From assembly GCF_010668395.1 (NCBI RefSeq), contig NZ_WUEY01000027.1:17390-81389 (forward strand): a DNA stretch of 64,000 bases. The letters run 5' to 3'. The DNA is from Martinezella lusitana. GTDB taxonomy: Bacteria; Pseudomonadota; Alphaproteobacteria; Rhizobiales; Rhizobiaceae. Every line of letters starts with the position of its first letter. The first letter of the stretch is position 1. A program made the translations under genes and the position numbers. This document shows, piece after piece, positions 14,995 through 24,574 of the stretch. Below the pieces are notes generated by a model, which did no database searches, was not told the origin of the DNA, and saw nothing but the letters and a program-made list of their open reading frames with translations.

Positions 14995-16502
14995 CAGCTT
15001 CCGACAGCAGCCTCTCCCTTTTCCTCGCGGACGACACGGCCACGGCCCAGCTCGGCGAGGATCTGGCGCTGGCATTGAAGACCGGTGACTGTCTGGCGCT
15101 CTCAGGCGATCTCGGCGCGGGCAAATCTTCGCTCGCCCGCGCGCTGTTGCGCGCCATGGCCGACGATGCCGAACTGGATGTGCCGAGCCCAACCTTTACG
15201 CTCGTGCAATCCTACGAGCTGCGTATTCCAGTCTCGCATTTCGATCTCTACCGCCTCGGCGATCCGAGCGAATTGACGGAGCTCGGCTTCGATGAAGCCC
15301 TGCAGGCCGGCATCTGCCTTGTCGAATGGCCTGAAATGGCCGAAGGCGAGCTGCCGAAAGAGCGCGTCGATCTCCAGCTTACCCATGAGGGCGAGGGACG
15401 GCGGGTCACGATCACGGCGCCGGCCAGGCAGGCGGCTCGCATCGAGCGCGTGCTTGATATTCGCGCCTTTCTCGATTCGCGCGGCTATGGCGGCGCGCAT
15501 CGGCGCTTCCTGACGGGCGATGCCTCGCTGCGCGCCTATGAATCGATCTATCCGAAGGATGGCGGCAGCCGCGTGATCCTGATGGACTGGCCGCGTCTGC
15601 CGGAAGGGCCGGCCGTGCTCGACGGCAAGCCCTATCCGAAGGTCGCCCATCTTGCCTGGGATGCCTATCCCTTCGTGGCAATCGCCAATGTCCTCAGAGA
15701 GAACGGCTTTGCCGCTCCGGAAATCTTCGCCGCCGACTACGACCGGGGCATCCTGCTGATCGAGGATCTTGGCACGGATGGCGTGCTGGACGAACACGGA
15801 AAGCCGATTGCCGAGCGCTATCGCGCCAGCGTCGCGTGCCTGGCGCATCTGCACGGCCTCTCCATTCCCCGCGACATTCCGGTTACGCCTGACCACACCC
15901 ATCACATTCCCGACTTCGACCGGACCGCGATGAAGATGGAAGCGCGGCTGCTTCTCGACTGGCACCTGCCCTGGAAGCGCGGAACGCCGGCCAGCGACGA
16001 GGAGCGAGCCGACTATCTGGCGATCTGGGACGGGCTGATCGATCAGCTCGAAGATACGGAAAAGAACCTGCTGCTGCGCGACATGCATTCGCCGAATATC
16101 ATCTGGCGGGCGAGGGAAAAGGGCATCCAGCGCATCGGCCTCATCGATTTCCAGGATGCAATGATCGGGCCGACCTCCTATGATGTCGCCTCGCTGGTGC
16201 AGGATGCGCGCGTGACGATCGAGCGCGATCTGCATGACCGGCTGATGGCCGACTATCTCGCGCTCCGGCATGCCCAGGGCGGGTTCGACGGGGCTAAATT
16301 CCTGAAGAGCTGGGCGATCATGTCGGCGCAGCGCAACTGCAAGCTTGCCGGCCTCTGGGTGCGGCTGCTGCAGCGCGACGGCAAGCCCGGATATCTGAAG
16401 CACATGCCGCGCACGCTCGCCTATCTCGCCATCGCCTTCGAGCATGAAGCGCTCGCACCGCTGCGCGAATGGTGCGAGAAGGCTGGTATTGGCCAGGTAT
16501 AA
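14991..16502 (+). CDS. tsaE-amgK: TsaE-AmgK fusion: tRNA t6A ATPase plus amino-sugar anomeric kinase
   Basis: A 503-residue two-domain protein. Residues 1 to about 150 are TsaE (YjeE), with P-loop GDLGAGKS (39-46) and PSPTFTLVQSYE; TsaE supports TsaBD in t6A tRNA modification. Residues about 165-500 form an aminoglycoside-phosphotransferase-like kinase with LRDMHSPN (Asp364, Asn369) and LIDFQDA (Asp386). That domain resembles AmgK, which phosphorylates MurNAc/GlcNAc at C1. The next gene encodes the partner enzyme MurU. The start overlaps the divL stop by 4 bases. Confidence 0.88.
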   Translation: MTASDSSLSLFLADDTATAQLGEDLALALKTGDCLALSGDLGAGKSSLARALLRAMADDAELDVPSPTFTLVQSYELRIPVSHFDLYRLGDPSELTELGFDEALQAGICLVEWPEMAEGELPKERVDLQLTHEGEGRRVTITAPARQAARIERVLDIRAFLDSRGYGGAHRRFLTGDASLRAYESIYPKDGGSRVILMDWPRLPEGPAVLDGKPYPKVAHLAWDAYPFVAIANVLRENGFAAPEIFAADYDRGILLIEDLGTDGVLDEHGKPIAERYRASVACLAHLHGLSIPRDIPVTPDHTHHIPDFDRTAMKMEARLLLDWHLPWKRGTPASDEERADYLAIWDGLIDQLEDTEKNLLLRDMHSPNIIWRAREKGIQRIGLIDFQDAMIGPTSYDVASLVQDARVTIERDLHDRLMADYLALRHAQGGFDGAKFLKSWAIMSAQRNCKLAGLWVRLLQRDGKPGYLKHMPRTLAYLAIAFEHEALAPLREWCEKAGIGQV

Positions 16503-16576
16503 ATCCAAGACCCGGCGACGGCTTTCCGGCCTTGTGCTAAAGGAAAGCAGATAGCGAATCACGAGTTCGAGACGAG

Positions 16577-17308
16577 ATGACCATCAAGCAAGCCATGGTA
16601 TTGGCCGCGGGGCTCGGAACCCGCATGCGGCCGATCACCGACACCATCCCGAAGCCGCTGGTGAAGATCGGCGGCAAGCCAATGATCGATTATGCGCTGG
16701 ATGCGCTGGCGCAGGCGGGCGTCGAGCGAGCCGTGGTGAACGTCCACCACCACGCCGACCAGATGGAGGCGCATTTGCGCGGCTATCGCGGCCTCGACAT
16801 CCTGATCTCCGACGAACGGGACGCGCTGATGAACAATGGCGGCGGGCTCGTCAAAGGCCTGAAGCTGCTCGGCCGCGATCCGGTTTTCGTCATGAACGCC
16901 GATCTGTTCTGGGTCGGCGAAAAGCCCGGCCATCCGACGAATCTCGAACGTTTAGCCGGATTCTACGACGAGCGGCGCATGGATATGGCGATGCTCTGCG
17001 TCGATCTGGAGCAAACCACCGGCCATAACGGCAAGAACGACTTCAGCATGGCTGACGGCGGAAGCCTCGCCCGCTATCGCGATGTCGGGCACAATGGCGT
17101 CGTCTATGCCGGCGCGATCGCGATGAGCCCGTCCTTCTTCGACGACGCGCCGAATGACGCCTTCAACCTCAACATCTACTTCGACAAGGCCATCGCGCGC
17201 GGCCGGCTCTATGGCACCATGCTCGACGGCCACTGGCTGACTGTGGGAACGCCGGAGGCAATCGGCGAGGCGGAGGAAACGATCCGGACCTACCGGGCGT
17301 TCGCGTGA
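16577..17308 (+). CDS. murU: MurU-type nucleotidyltransferase (MurNAc-1-P uridylyltransferase)
   Basis: A 243-residue sugar-phosphate nucleotidyltransferase with signature LAAGLGTRMRPITDTIPKPL (about residues 9-28) and NADLFW as the metal-binding region. With an AmgK-like kinase encoded just upstream, it most likely makes UDP-MurNAc from MurNAc-1-phosphate, as in the AmgK-MurU peptidoglycan salvage route of Pseudomonas and Caulobacter, bypassing MurA/MurB. Sequence alone cannot exclude another sugar-1-phosphate. addB follows after 4 bases. Confidence 0.85.
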   Translation: MTIKQAMVLAAGLGTRMRPITDTIPKPLVKIGGKPMIDYALDALAQAGVERAVVNVHHHADQMEAHLRGYRGLDILISDERDALMNNGGGLVKGLKLLGRDPVFVMNADLFWVGEKPGHPTNLERLAGFYDERRMDMAMLCVDLEQTTGHNGKNDFSMADGGSLARYRDVGHNGVVYAGAIAMSPSFFDDAPNDAFNLNIYFDKAIARGRLYGTMLDGHWLTVGTPEAIGEAEETIRTYRAFA

Positions 17309-17312
17309 GCCT

Positions 17313-20300
17313 ATGACGGGCGGACACCGGCAACGCATCCTGACGATCCCGGCGGGACTGCCCTTCCTGAAGACGCTTGCAGCGGCACTTTGCGATGGCC
17401 GGCTGACGGAGCATTTCCGCCATGATCCGAACGACCCGCTGTCGCTTGCCAAGGTCAGCATCTTCCTGCCGACGCGACGTGCGGCGCGCGTGCTGCGCTC
17501 GGAATTCGTCGATCTCCTTGGCGGCCGCTCCGCCATCCTGCCCGTCATTCGCCCGCTTGGCGAAACCGACGACGACAGCGGCTATTTCGAGGAAGCGCTG
17601 CCTGAAACGGCCGATCTGGCGCAGCCGCTTGCCAATACGGCGCGGCTGCTGGAACTGGCGCGGCTGATCCTTGCCTGGCGCAACAAGCTGCCGCAGATCG
17701 TGCGCGACATTCACTCCGACTCGCCGCTGGTGGCGCCCGCGAGCCCGGCCGACGCCATATGGCTCGCACGCAATCTGGCCGAACTCATCGATTCGCTGGA
17801 AACCGAGGATCGCGAGTGGAGCGAGCTTGCCAATCTCAGCGCCGAAGACCATGCGCTCTGGTGGCAGCTGACGGCCGAGTTCCTGCGCATCGCCAGCGCC
17901 TTCTGGCCAGCACGCCTGGAGGAGCTCGGCAAGTCTTCGCCAGCCCGCAACCGCAACGCCATTCTGCGCGCCGAGGTGCAGCGGATGTCCACCATGCGGC
18001 ACCCTGGGCCTGTCATCATTGCGGGTTCGACCGGCTCAGTGCCGGCAACGGCGGAGCTGATCGCAGCCGTGGCCTCCCTGCCGCAAGGCGTGATCGTGCT
18101 TCCCGGCCTCGATCTTGCGATGCCGGAAGAGGACTGGCAGCTCGTAGCGCCGGAAACGTCCATCGGCGAGAGAGCCGATCCGACCACACGCAGCCACCCG
18201 CAATATGGCCTCTCGCTGCTGCTGAAGCGACTGCAGGTCACCCGTCACGATGTCGAAACCATTGCGGATGCGGCGGAAACCCTGCAGATGCGCGCGCAGG
18301 TCCTCTCCCGTGCGCTGGCGCCGGCCAAGGCGACGAGTGGCTGGGGAACTTGGCGCAAGACACTCGCTGCCGACGCAATTGCCCGCGCATTTGCCGACGT
18401 GGCTCTCATCGAGGCCGCCAACGAGCGCGAGGAAGCAACGGCAATCGCCATTGCGCTGCGGCTGGCCCTGGACAAGCCGGGGCGTGACGGCGGCGAGAGC
18501 CAGGCGGCGCTGATTACGCCCGACCGCAATCTGGCCCGGCGGGTGACCGCCGAACTTGCCCGCTTCGGCATCGTCGCCGACGACTCGGCCGGCACCCCGC
18601 TGAACGCCACGCCGCAAGGCACGCTGCTGCAATTGCTGCTGGAGGCGGCGCTTCGTCCCGGCGATCCCGTCGCCGTCGTCGCGTTGCTGAAGCATCCCCT
18701 CGCCCTGTTCGGTCTGCCCGCGGAGATACGTCAGCCGGGCGTCGACGCGCTGGAAATCCTGGCGCTTCGCGGTGGTGTCGCCAATGTCGACATCGGCGGG
18801 CTGGAAGCCTTGCTCGACGAGCGGGTGGCGGAACAGGCCAACGACCGTCACGCGCCGCAATGGCGCAAATCGCTGCCGCCCGAAGCCATAGAGCAGGCGC
18901 GCGGACTGGCTCGACGGGTGACTGCGGCATGTGAACCGCTGGTATCGGCGCTTGCCCTCCCCTCTTCCGAGGGGCTTCCGACCCTTTCGGATTGGGCCGA
19001 GCGCACCGGCCGGGCTTTGGAAGCCGCGGCAGTGGACGAGCGCGGCAGCCTGGCCGGCCTCTGGTCCGGCGAAGCCGGAGACACGCTTGCAAGCCTGCTC
19101 AGAGATGTCATCGAGACCGATGGTCAGCTCAAGGCCGACGGGGTGCAATGGATCGATATCATGGCAGCGCTCTGCGTCGGACAGGCGGTGAAGCCGCGCG
19201 CGCTCAGCCATCCGCGCCTCTTCATTTTCGGTACGCTGGAAGCGCGTTTGCAGAGCGTCGATACGCTGATCCTCGGCGGGTTGAACGAGGGTTCCTGGCC
19301 GGGGCAAACGGCAAACAATCCCTTCATCTCCCGCAGCATGAAGACGGAGATCGGCCTTGAGCCGCCGGAGCGCCGCATCGGCCAGCTCGCGCACGATTTC
19401 GAAATGGCGAACGGCACCCGCGACCTGATCTACTCCCGCGCGCTGCGTCAAGGCTCGACGCCGACGGTCGCATCGCGCTGGCTGCAGCGGCTGATCGCGC
19501 TCGGCGGCAAGGAGCTGGAAGAAGACATGAAGGCCCGAGGCGACCAGTATCGCCACTGGGCGGCCATGATCGACGAGGGCGAAAACCAGGCCCCGGCGCT
19601 GCGACCGGCACCGAAGCCACCCGTGGAGCTGCAGCCGAAAAGCTATTCCTTCAGCGAAGTCGGGCGGCTGCGCCGCGACCCCTACTCCATCTATGCCCGG
19701 CGCGTGCTGCGGCTCGATCCGGTCGATCCGTTCAACCGCGATCCCGGCCCGGCCGAGCGCGGCACGCTCTACCACAAGATCATCGACCGCTTCGTGCGCG
19801 AAGGACATGTTGCCGGCACGCCGGACGCGACGCTGGCCATGGATCGCATCATCGCAGACCTCTTCGATGCCGAACGGCTGCCCGTTCACATCGACAGCGT
19901 CTGGCGGCCGCGCTTTCGCGAAGTGGCGCGGGCTTTCCTTGACTGGGAAGCGGAACGGCGGCCTCAGCTTCGCGAAACGGCGACGGAAGTGCCCGCCGGC
20001 GTCAAGATCGAGCCGATCGGCATCCGGCTGACGGGGGTCGCGGACCGCATCGACATCAAGAGCGACAGGGGAGCCGACCTCATCGACTACAAGACCGGCT
20101 CCAACCCGTCGCCATCGCAGGCCCGCGCGCTGCTCGATCCGCAGCTGGCGTTGGAAGCCTATGCGCTCAAGGAAGGCGCGTTCCGCAATATCGGCACGCT
20201 GGTCCCCGAGAATCTGCTTTACGTTCGTCTCCGGCCCGGCGATCGCTTCAAGGTCGATCAGGTCAACAACGAGCACTCCACCCGCGGCGGCAAGACGGAA

Positions 20301-20504
20301 ACGAAGTCGGCTATGGATCTGGCGCAGGAGTCGATGGACCAGCTCGTCAGATTCGTCTCGCTGCTGCAATCTGGCGAAAAGGGCTTTTCCTCGCGGCTGA
20401 TTCCGGCCCAGCAGTTCGAATATGGCGGCGATTACGACCACCTCGCCCGCGTGTCGGAATGGTCTACGGCCGAGACCGAGCAGGAAGGCGGCGGCGATGA
20501 GTGA
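17313..20504 (+). CDS. addB: AddB, double-strand break repair nuclease subunit (alphaproteobacterial type)
   Basis: A 1063-residue subunit of the AddAB helicase-nuclease, which resects double-strand ends for RecA loading. The N-terminal half is an inactivated helicase-like domain (the family has a degenerate helicase). The C-terminal RecB-type nuclease shows LIDYKTG with Asp925 and Lys927, preceded by ADRIDIK. It lies directly after murU and overlaps addA by 8 bases. Both genes are long and intact, so AddAB, not RecBCD, is the repair complex here. Confidence 0.95.
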   Translation: MTGGHRQRILTIPAGLPFLKTLAAALCDGRLTEHFRHDPNDPLSLAKVSIFLPTRRAARVLRSEFVDLLGGRSAILPVIRPLGETDDDSGYFEEALPETADLAQPLANTARLLELARLILAWRNKLPQIVRDIHSDSPLVAPASPADAIWLARNLAELIDSLETEDREWSELANLSAEDHALWWQLTAEFLRIASAFWPARLEELGKSSPARNRNAILRAEVQRMSTMRHPGPVIIAGSTGSVPATAELIAAVASLPQGVIVLPGLDLAMPEEDWQLVAPETSIGERADPTTRSHPQYGLSLLLKRLQVTRHDVETIADAAETLQMRAQVLSRALAPAKATSGWGTWRKTLAADAIARAFADVALIEAANEREEATAIAIALRLALDKPGRDGGESQAALITPDRNLARRVTAELARFGIVADDSAGTPLNATPQGTLLQLLLEAALRPGDPVAVVALLKHPLALFGLPAEIRQPGVDALEILALRGGVANVDIGGLEALLDERVAEQANDRHAPQWRKSLPPEAIEQARGLARRVTAACEPLVSALALPSSEGLPTLSDWAERTGRALEAAAVDERGSLAGLWSGEAGDTLASLLRDVIETDGQLKADGVQWIDIMAALCVGQAVKPRALSHPRLFIFGTLEARLQSVDTLILGGLNEGSWPGQTANNPFISRSMKTEIGLEPPERRIGQLAHDFEMANGTRDLIYSRALRQGSTPTVASRWLQRLIALGGKELEEDMKARGDQYRHWAAMIDEGENQAPALRPAPKPPVELQPKSYSFSEVGRLRRDPYSIYARRVLRLDPVDPFNRDPGPAERGTLYHKIIDRFVREGHVAGTPDATLAMDRIIADLFDAERLPVHIDSVWRPRFREVARAFLDWEAERRPQLRETATEVPAGVKIEPIGIRLTGVADRIDIKSDRGADLIDYKTGSNPSPSQARALLDPQLALEAYALKEGAFRNIGTLVPENLLYVRLRPGDRFKVDQVNNEHSTRGGKTETKSAMDLAQESMDQLVRFVSLLQSGEKGFSSRLIPAQQFEYGGDYDHLARVSEWSTAETEQEGGGDE

Positions 20505-23500
20505 GTTTCCCGCCGACGATATCGCCTCCCTGCCGGAAAGCGACGATCCCGGCGTCTGGATCAGCTGGACGACGATCCAGCAATCCATCGCCTCCGATCC
20601 CGAACGCTCGGCCTGGGTCTCGGCCAATGCCGGCTCCGGCAAGACGCATGTGCTGACGCAGCGTGTCATTCGCCTGCTTCTGGCCGGCGCCCGCCCCTCG
20701 GCCATTCTCTGCCTGACCTATACGAAGGCGGCAGCATCCGAAATGTCGAACCGCGTCTTCGACCGGCTGGCGGCCTGGGCGACGATGCCCGACGAAGAGT
20801 TGAAGACACGCATCGCCGATATCGAAGGCAGGGAGCCCGATCTCTTCAAGCTTGCCGAGGCGCGCCGGCTATTTGCCAAGGCGCTCGAAACGCCGGGCGG
20901 CCTGAAGATCCAGACCATCCATGCCTTTTGCGAAGCCCTGCTGCATCAATTCCCGCTCGAGGCAAACGTCGCCGGGCATTTCTCCGTTCTTGACGACCGG
21001 GCGGCAGAGACGCTGCTTGAAGACGCGCGCCGTGCGCTGCTGACCTCGACGACGCCGCAGGGCGATGCCGGACTGGCGCGGGCCTTCGACTATGTGCTCG
21101 ATCTCGGCGACGAATCGGGGCTCGAGACGCTGCTCGGCGATATCGTCGCCAATCGCAATGCCATCCGCCGCTTCACCGAGGCGGCCGAACGCCGGGGCGG
21201 TCTCGACAATGCTCTGCTTGCCCGGCTCGGCCTTTCGCCCGGCGAGACGGAAACGAGCATTGCGGAGCAATATTGGCCGCTCCCCGGCCTCTCGGGCGCG
21301 ACGCTGGAGCTTTATCTCACGCTCGCCGACCAGAAGGGCGGCGCCAAGGCGCAGGAGGCCGCTTATGCGCTGCGCCTCGCCAAGCGCGAGGCAGACCCGC
21401 TCGCCCGCGCCGATATCCTCGAAAAGGCCGTGCTCACCGCCAAGGGCGAGCCGAAGTCGGACAGCCAGTTCTTCGTCAAGGCCATGCTGGCCGACGCTCC
21501 GGCGCTGGCCGAGGCGGTGGCTGAAGCACGCGCCCATGTCGTTGCCTGCCGTGACCGGCTGAAGCTGATGCGGATGTATCGGGCCACCAGCGCCGCCCTC
21601 GTTCTCGCCGACCGGCTGAACCGCGACTACGAGGAGCTGAAGAAGCGGCGGAGCCAGCTCGATTTCGAAGACCTCATTACCCGCACGGCCGATCTTCTGA
21701 CCAAGAAGGATGTCGGGCCCTGGATCCACTACAAGCTGGATCAGGGCATCGATCACATTCTGGTGGACGAGGCGCAGGATACCAGCCCGATCCAGTGGAG
21801 CGTCATCCAGTCGCTGGCGGAGGATTTCTTCTCCGGCGACAGCGCCCGCCCGACGCTGCGGACGATCTTCGCCGTCGGTGACGAGAAGCAATCCATCTAC
21901 TCGTTCCAGGGCGCCCGGCCGGAACGCTTTTCCGAGGAGAGCGACCGCACCCGGCGGCGGGTGGATGTCAGCGGCCGGAAATTTTCATCGATCCGCCTGC
22001 CCCTCTCCTTCCGCTCGACGGCGGACGTGCTCGGCGCCGTCGACCACGTCTTCACCAGCCCGGACAATGCCCGGGGACTGAGCGCCGTCAACGAGCCCGT
22101 GGTGCATCGTTCCAGCCGCATCGGCCATCCCGGCGCGGTCGATCTCTGGGAAATCATCGCACCCGAACCGGCCGCCAAGGAAGAAGACTGGACGGCGCCT
22201 TTCGATTCGACTCCCGAAAGCGCGCCTGCCGCCATCCTGGCCCGGCGGATGGCGCAGGCGATCGGCAATCTTGTCGGTCGGGAAAAGATCATCGAGAAGG
22301 GCAAGGCCCGCTTTATCGAGGCCGGCGACATTCTCGTGCTGGTGCGCAAGCGCGACAGCTTCGTCAACGCGCTGACCCGCGCCCTGAAACGACGCGGCAA
22401 TATCCCCGTCGCGGGTGCCGACCGGCTGGTGCTGACAAGCCATATCGCCATTCAGGATCTCCTCGCACTCGGCCGCTTCCTGCTGCTGCCGGAAGACGAT
22501 CTCTCGCTTTGCGCCCTGCTCAAGAGCCCGCTGTTCGACCTCAGCGAAGAGGATGTCTTCGCAATCGCGGCCTATCGCGATGACGAGGAGAGCGTCTGGA
22601 GCCACTTGCAGAGATTTGCCGGCGACGGCCACGAGCGCTTCGTGCAAGCGGTCGAACACTTGAGAACCTTCCTTGCCCTGTCGAAAAGCCTGGCCGTGCA
22701 TGATTTCTATGCGCGCGTGCTCGGCAGCTTCGGCGGCCGGCGGAAGTTCCTGGCGCGCCTCGGCACCGAGGTCAGCGACATTCTCGACGAATTCCTGACC
22801 TTCACGCTCGACCACGAGACGAGCGGCCTGCCCGGCCTGCAATCCTTCATCTCGACGCTGGAGCTGGAAGCGCCGACCGTCAAGCGCGAGCAGGACAAGG
22901 GCCGCAACGAGGTGCGGATCATGACGGTGCACGCCTCGAAGGGGCTGGAAGCGCCGATCGTGTTCCTCGTCGATGGTGGCGGCAAGGCCTTTACCCATAC
23001 CCATCTGCCGAAAATGCGGCTGATCGAAACCGGCAGGGACGAGATTCCGCTGCCGGTCTGGGTTCCGGTCTCGGCGCTCGCCAATTCGCTGACGCTGGCC
23101 GATACCGCGCGGCTGCAGGCATTGGCCGAGGAGGAGTATCGCCGCCTGCTCTATGTCGGCATGACGCGCGCCGCCGACCGGCTGATCATCTGCGGCTATC
23201 GCGGCATCCGGGAAAATGCCGATACCTGGCACGCCATGATTTCCGCAGCGTTGCGGCAGGACGAGAAGCACTGCACGCAGAAGACATTTTCCGGACCCGA
23301 TGGCGACTGGGAAGGCTTGAGCTGGCGGGTCGCCCAGGTCCAGCTCGATTTCGAGACCGCCAGAGAGCACGAAAGGCATGCGGAACGGCTGGAGTTGCCG
23401 GCGGGTCTCAGCCGGCCATTGCCACCACAAAGAAGCCTGCCGCGGCCGCTGAGCCCCTCCGGTATCGGCATCGTCATCGACGAGGAAGCCGACGACCTGC

Positions 23501-24063
23501 TCGTGACCTCGGCGCTCTTCGGCGAAAAGACCAAGTCCGACCGCGCCCTGCAGAAGGGCCGCTTCATTCACCGCATGCTGCAGATATTGCCTGAAATCGC
23601 GCCTGACGACCGCGCCGATGCCGCCCGGCGCTATGCCGAACGGGCCGCGCGCTTCTGGCCGCAGGCCGAGCGGGACGCGCTGGTCAATTCCGTCATGGCG
23701 CTGCTGGCGCATCCAGATCTGCAGGGCACCCTCAGCGCCCATGCGCAGGCGGAAGTCTCGATCATGGGCACGCTGGCGCTCGACAACCGGTCCTACGCCG
23801 TGTCGGGCCGTATCGACCGCCTGGCCGTGCTCGACGATCGTGTCGTCATTCTCGACTACAAGACGAACCGCGTGCCCCCCGGCGAGGAAAGCACCATTCC
23901 CTTCGCGCACAGGGCCCAGCTCGCGATCTACCGCGAAATCCTTGCGCCGCTCTACCCGGGAAAACGCATCGACTGCATGCTGGTCTACACCGAAAACGCC
24001 GCGATCTACACGCTGTCCGACAAGGCACTTGCATTGGCGCTTGCGGAGCTCAAGACAAAGTGA
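20497..24063 (+). CDS. addA: AddA, UvrD-family helicase-nuclease
   Basis: This 1188-residue ATP-dependent 3'-5' helicase and nuclease is the motor of AddAB. Walker A is ANAGSGKT (43-50), the DEXQD box is DEAQD at 424-428, and motif V/VI elements are MTVHASKGLEAPIV and YVGMTRAADRL. The C-terminal nuclease motif is LDYKTNR with Asp1120 and Lys1122. The ATG at 20497 overlaps the addB end; an upstream ATG at 20422 would only add addB-overlapping sequence. trxA follows. Confidence 0.97.
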   Translation: MSEFPADDIASLPESDDPGVWISWTTIQQSIASDPERSAWVSANAGSGKTHVLTQRVIRLLLAGARPSAILCLTYTKAAASEMSNRVFDRLAAWATMPDEELKTRIADIEGREPDLFKLAEARRLFAKALETPGGLKIQTIHAFCEALLHQFPLEANVAGHFSVLDDRAAETLLEDARRALLTSTTPQGDAGLARAFDYVLDLGDESGLETLLGDIVANRNAIRRFTEAAERRGGLDNALLARLGLSPGETETSIAEQYWPLPGLSGATLELYLTLADQKGGAKAQEAAYALRLAKREADPLARADILEKAVLTAKGEPKSDSQFFVKAMLADAPALAEAVAEARAHVVACRDRLKLMRMYRATSAALVLADRLNRDYEELKKRRSQLDFEDLITRTADLLTKKDVGPWIHYKLDQGIDHILVDEAQDTSPIQWSVIQSLAEDFFSGDSARPTLRTIFAVGDEKQSIYSFQGARPERFSEESDRTRRRVDVSGRKFSSIRLPLSFRSTADVLGAVDHVFTSPDNARGLSAVNEPVVHRSSRIGHPGAVDLWEIIAPEPAAKEEDWTAPFDSTPESAPAAILARRMAQAIGNLVGREKIIEKGKARFIEAGDILVLVRKRDSFVNALTRALKRRGNIPVAGADRLVLTSHIAIQDLLALGRFLLLPEDDLSLCALLKSPLFDLSEEDVFAIAAYRDDEESVWSHLQRFAGDGHERFVQAVEHLRTFLALSKSLAVHDFYARVLGSFGGRRKFLARLGTEVSDILDEFLTFTLDHETSGLPGLQSFISTLELEAPTVKREQDKGRNEVRIMTVHASKGLEAPIVFLVDGGGKAFTHTHLPKMRLIETGRDEIPLPVWVPVSALANSLTLADTARLQALAEEEYRRLLYVGMTRAADRLIICGYRGIRENADTWHAMISAALRQDEKHCTQKTFSGPDGDWEGLSWRVAQVQLDFETAREHERHAERLELPAGLSRPLPPQRSLPRPLSPSGIGIVIDEEADDLLVTSALFGEKTKSDRALQKGRFIHRMLQILPEIAPDDRADAARRYAERAARFWPQAERDALVNSVMALLAHPDLQGTLSAHAQAEVSIMGTLALDNRSYAVSGRIDRLAVLDDRVVILDYKTNRVPPGEESTIPFAHRAQLAIYREILAPLYPGKRIDCMLVYTENAAIYTLSDKALALALAELKTK

Positions 24064-24137
24064 AATACCAAATATTGAAATCTGGGCACCGCACCATCAC
24101 ATATCTAGCAACCGCAAATCCTGGTAAGGAGCAGCCT

Positions 24138-24458
24138 ATGGCTACCGTTAAAGTCGATACCTCCAACTTCGCCACCGAAGTGCTGCAGTCCGCAGAGCCT
24201 GTCGTCGTTGATTTCTGGGCCGAATGGTGCGGTCCGTGCAAGATGATCGCTCCGGCTCTCGAAGAGCTCGCCGTACAGTTCGAAGGCAAGGTCAAGGTTG
24301 CCAAGCTCAACATCGACGAAAACCCGGAACTGGCCGCCCAGTTCGGCGTTCGCTCGATCCCGACGCTTGCCATGTTCAAGGCCGGCGAAGTCGCTGACAT
24401 CAAGGTCGGCGCCGCTCCCAAGACGGCCCTGCAGAACTGGATCTCCAGCGCATCCTGA
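24138..24458 (+). CDS. trxA: Thioredoxin 1
   Basis: A 106-residue cytoplasmic dithiol oxidoreductase with the canonical WCGPC active site (Cys31, Cys34) and the cis-Pro loop SIPTL. AAGGAGC seven to twelve bases before the ATG at 24138 marks the start; a longer frame from 24060 lacks support. The 74-base gap after addA suggests its own promoter. A strong hairpin terminator follows directly. Confidence 0.97.
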   Translation: MATVKVDTSNFATEVLQSAEPVVVDFWAEWCGPCKMIAPALEELAVQFEGKVKVAKLNIDENPELAAQFGVRSIPTLAMFKAGEVADIKVGAAPKTALQNWISSAS

Positions 24459-24479
24459 TCGGTATCGATCGCATGAACT

Positions 24480-24508
24480 GAAAAGCCCCGCTTCGGCGGG
24501 GCTTTTTT
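24480..24508 (+). terminator. Rho-independent terminator of trxA
   Basis: AAAAGCCCCGC-TTCG-GCGGGGC is followed by TTTTTT. The stable UUCG tetraloop and U-run are textbook. The A-run on the left may let it also stop convergent transcripts coming from folC. Confidence 0.95.
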
Positions 24509-24524
24509 GTTGGTCGGAGAACGC

Positions 24525-24551
24525 GGGCCGTCTCGAACCACGAGGGCGGGT
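24525..24551. repeat. Fragment of the mosaic intergenic repeat
   Basis: These 27 bases are identical to 4449-4475, and 20 of them (24532-24551) recur as a reverse complement at 62674-62693. It lies between the trxA terminator and the folC stop. Confidence 0.75.
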
Positions 24552-24574
24552 GGTGAATAACAACTCCGCCGGAT

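Noticed and set aside
18036..20705. 889-codon open frame antisense to addB
   Set aside because: addB has the nuclease motifs and a good context; the antisense frame shows no domain.
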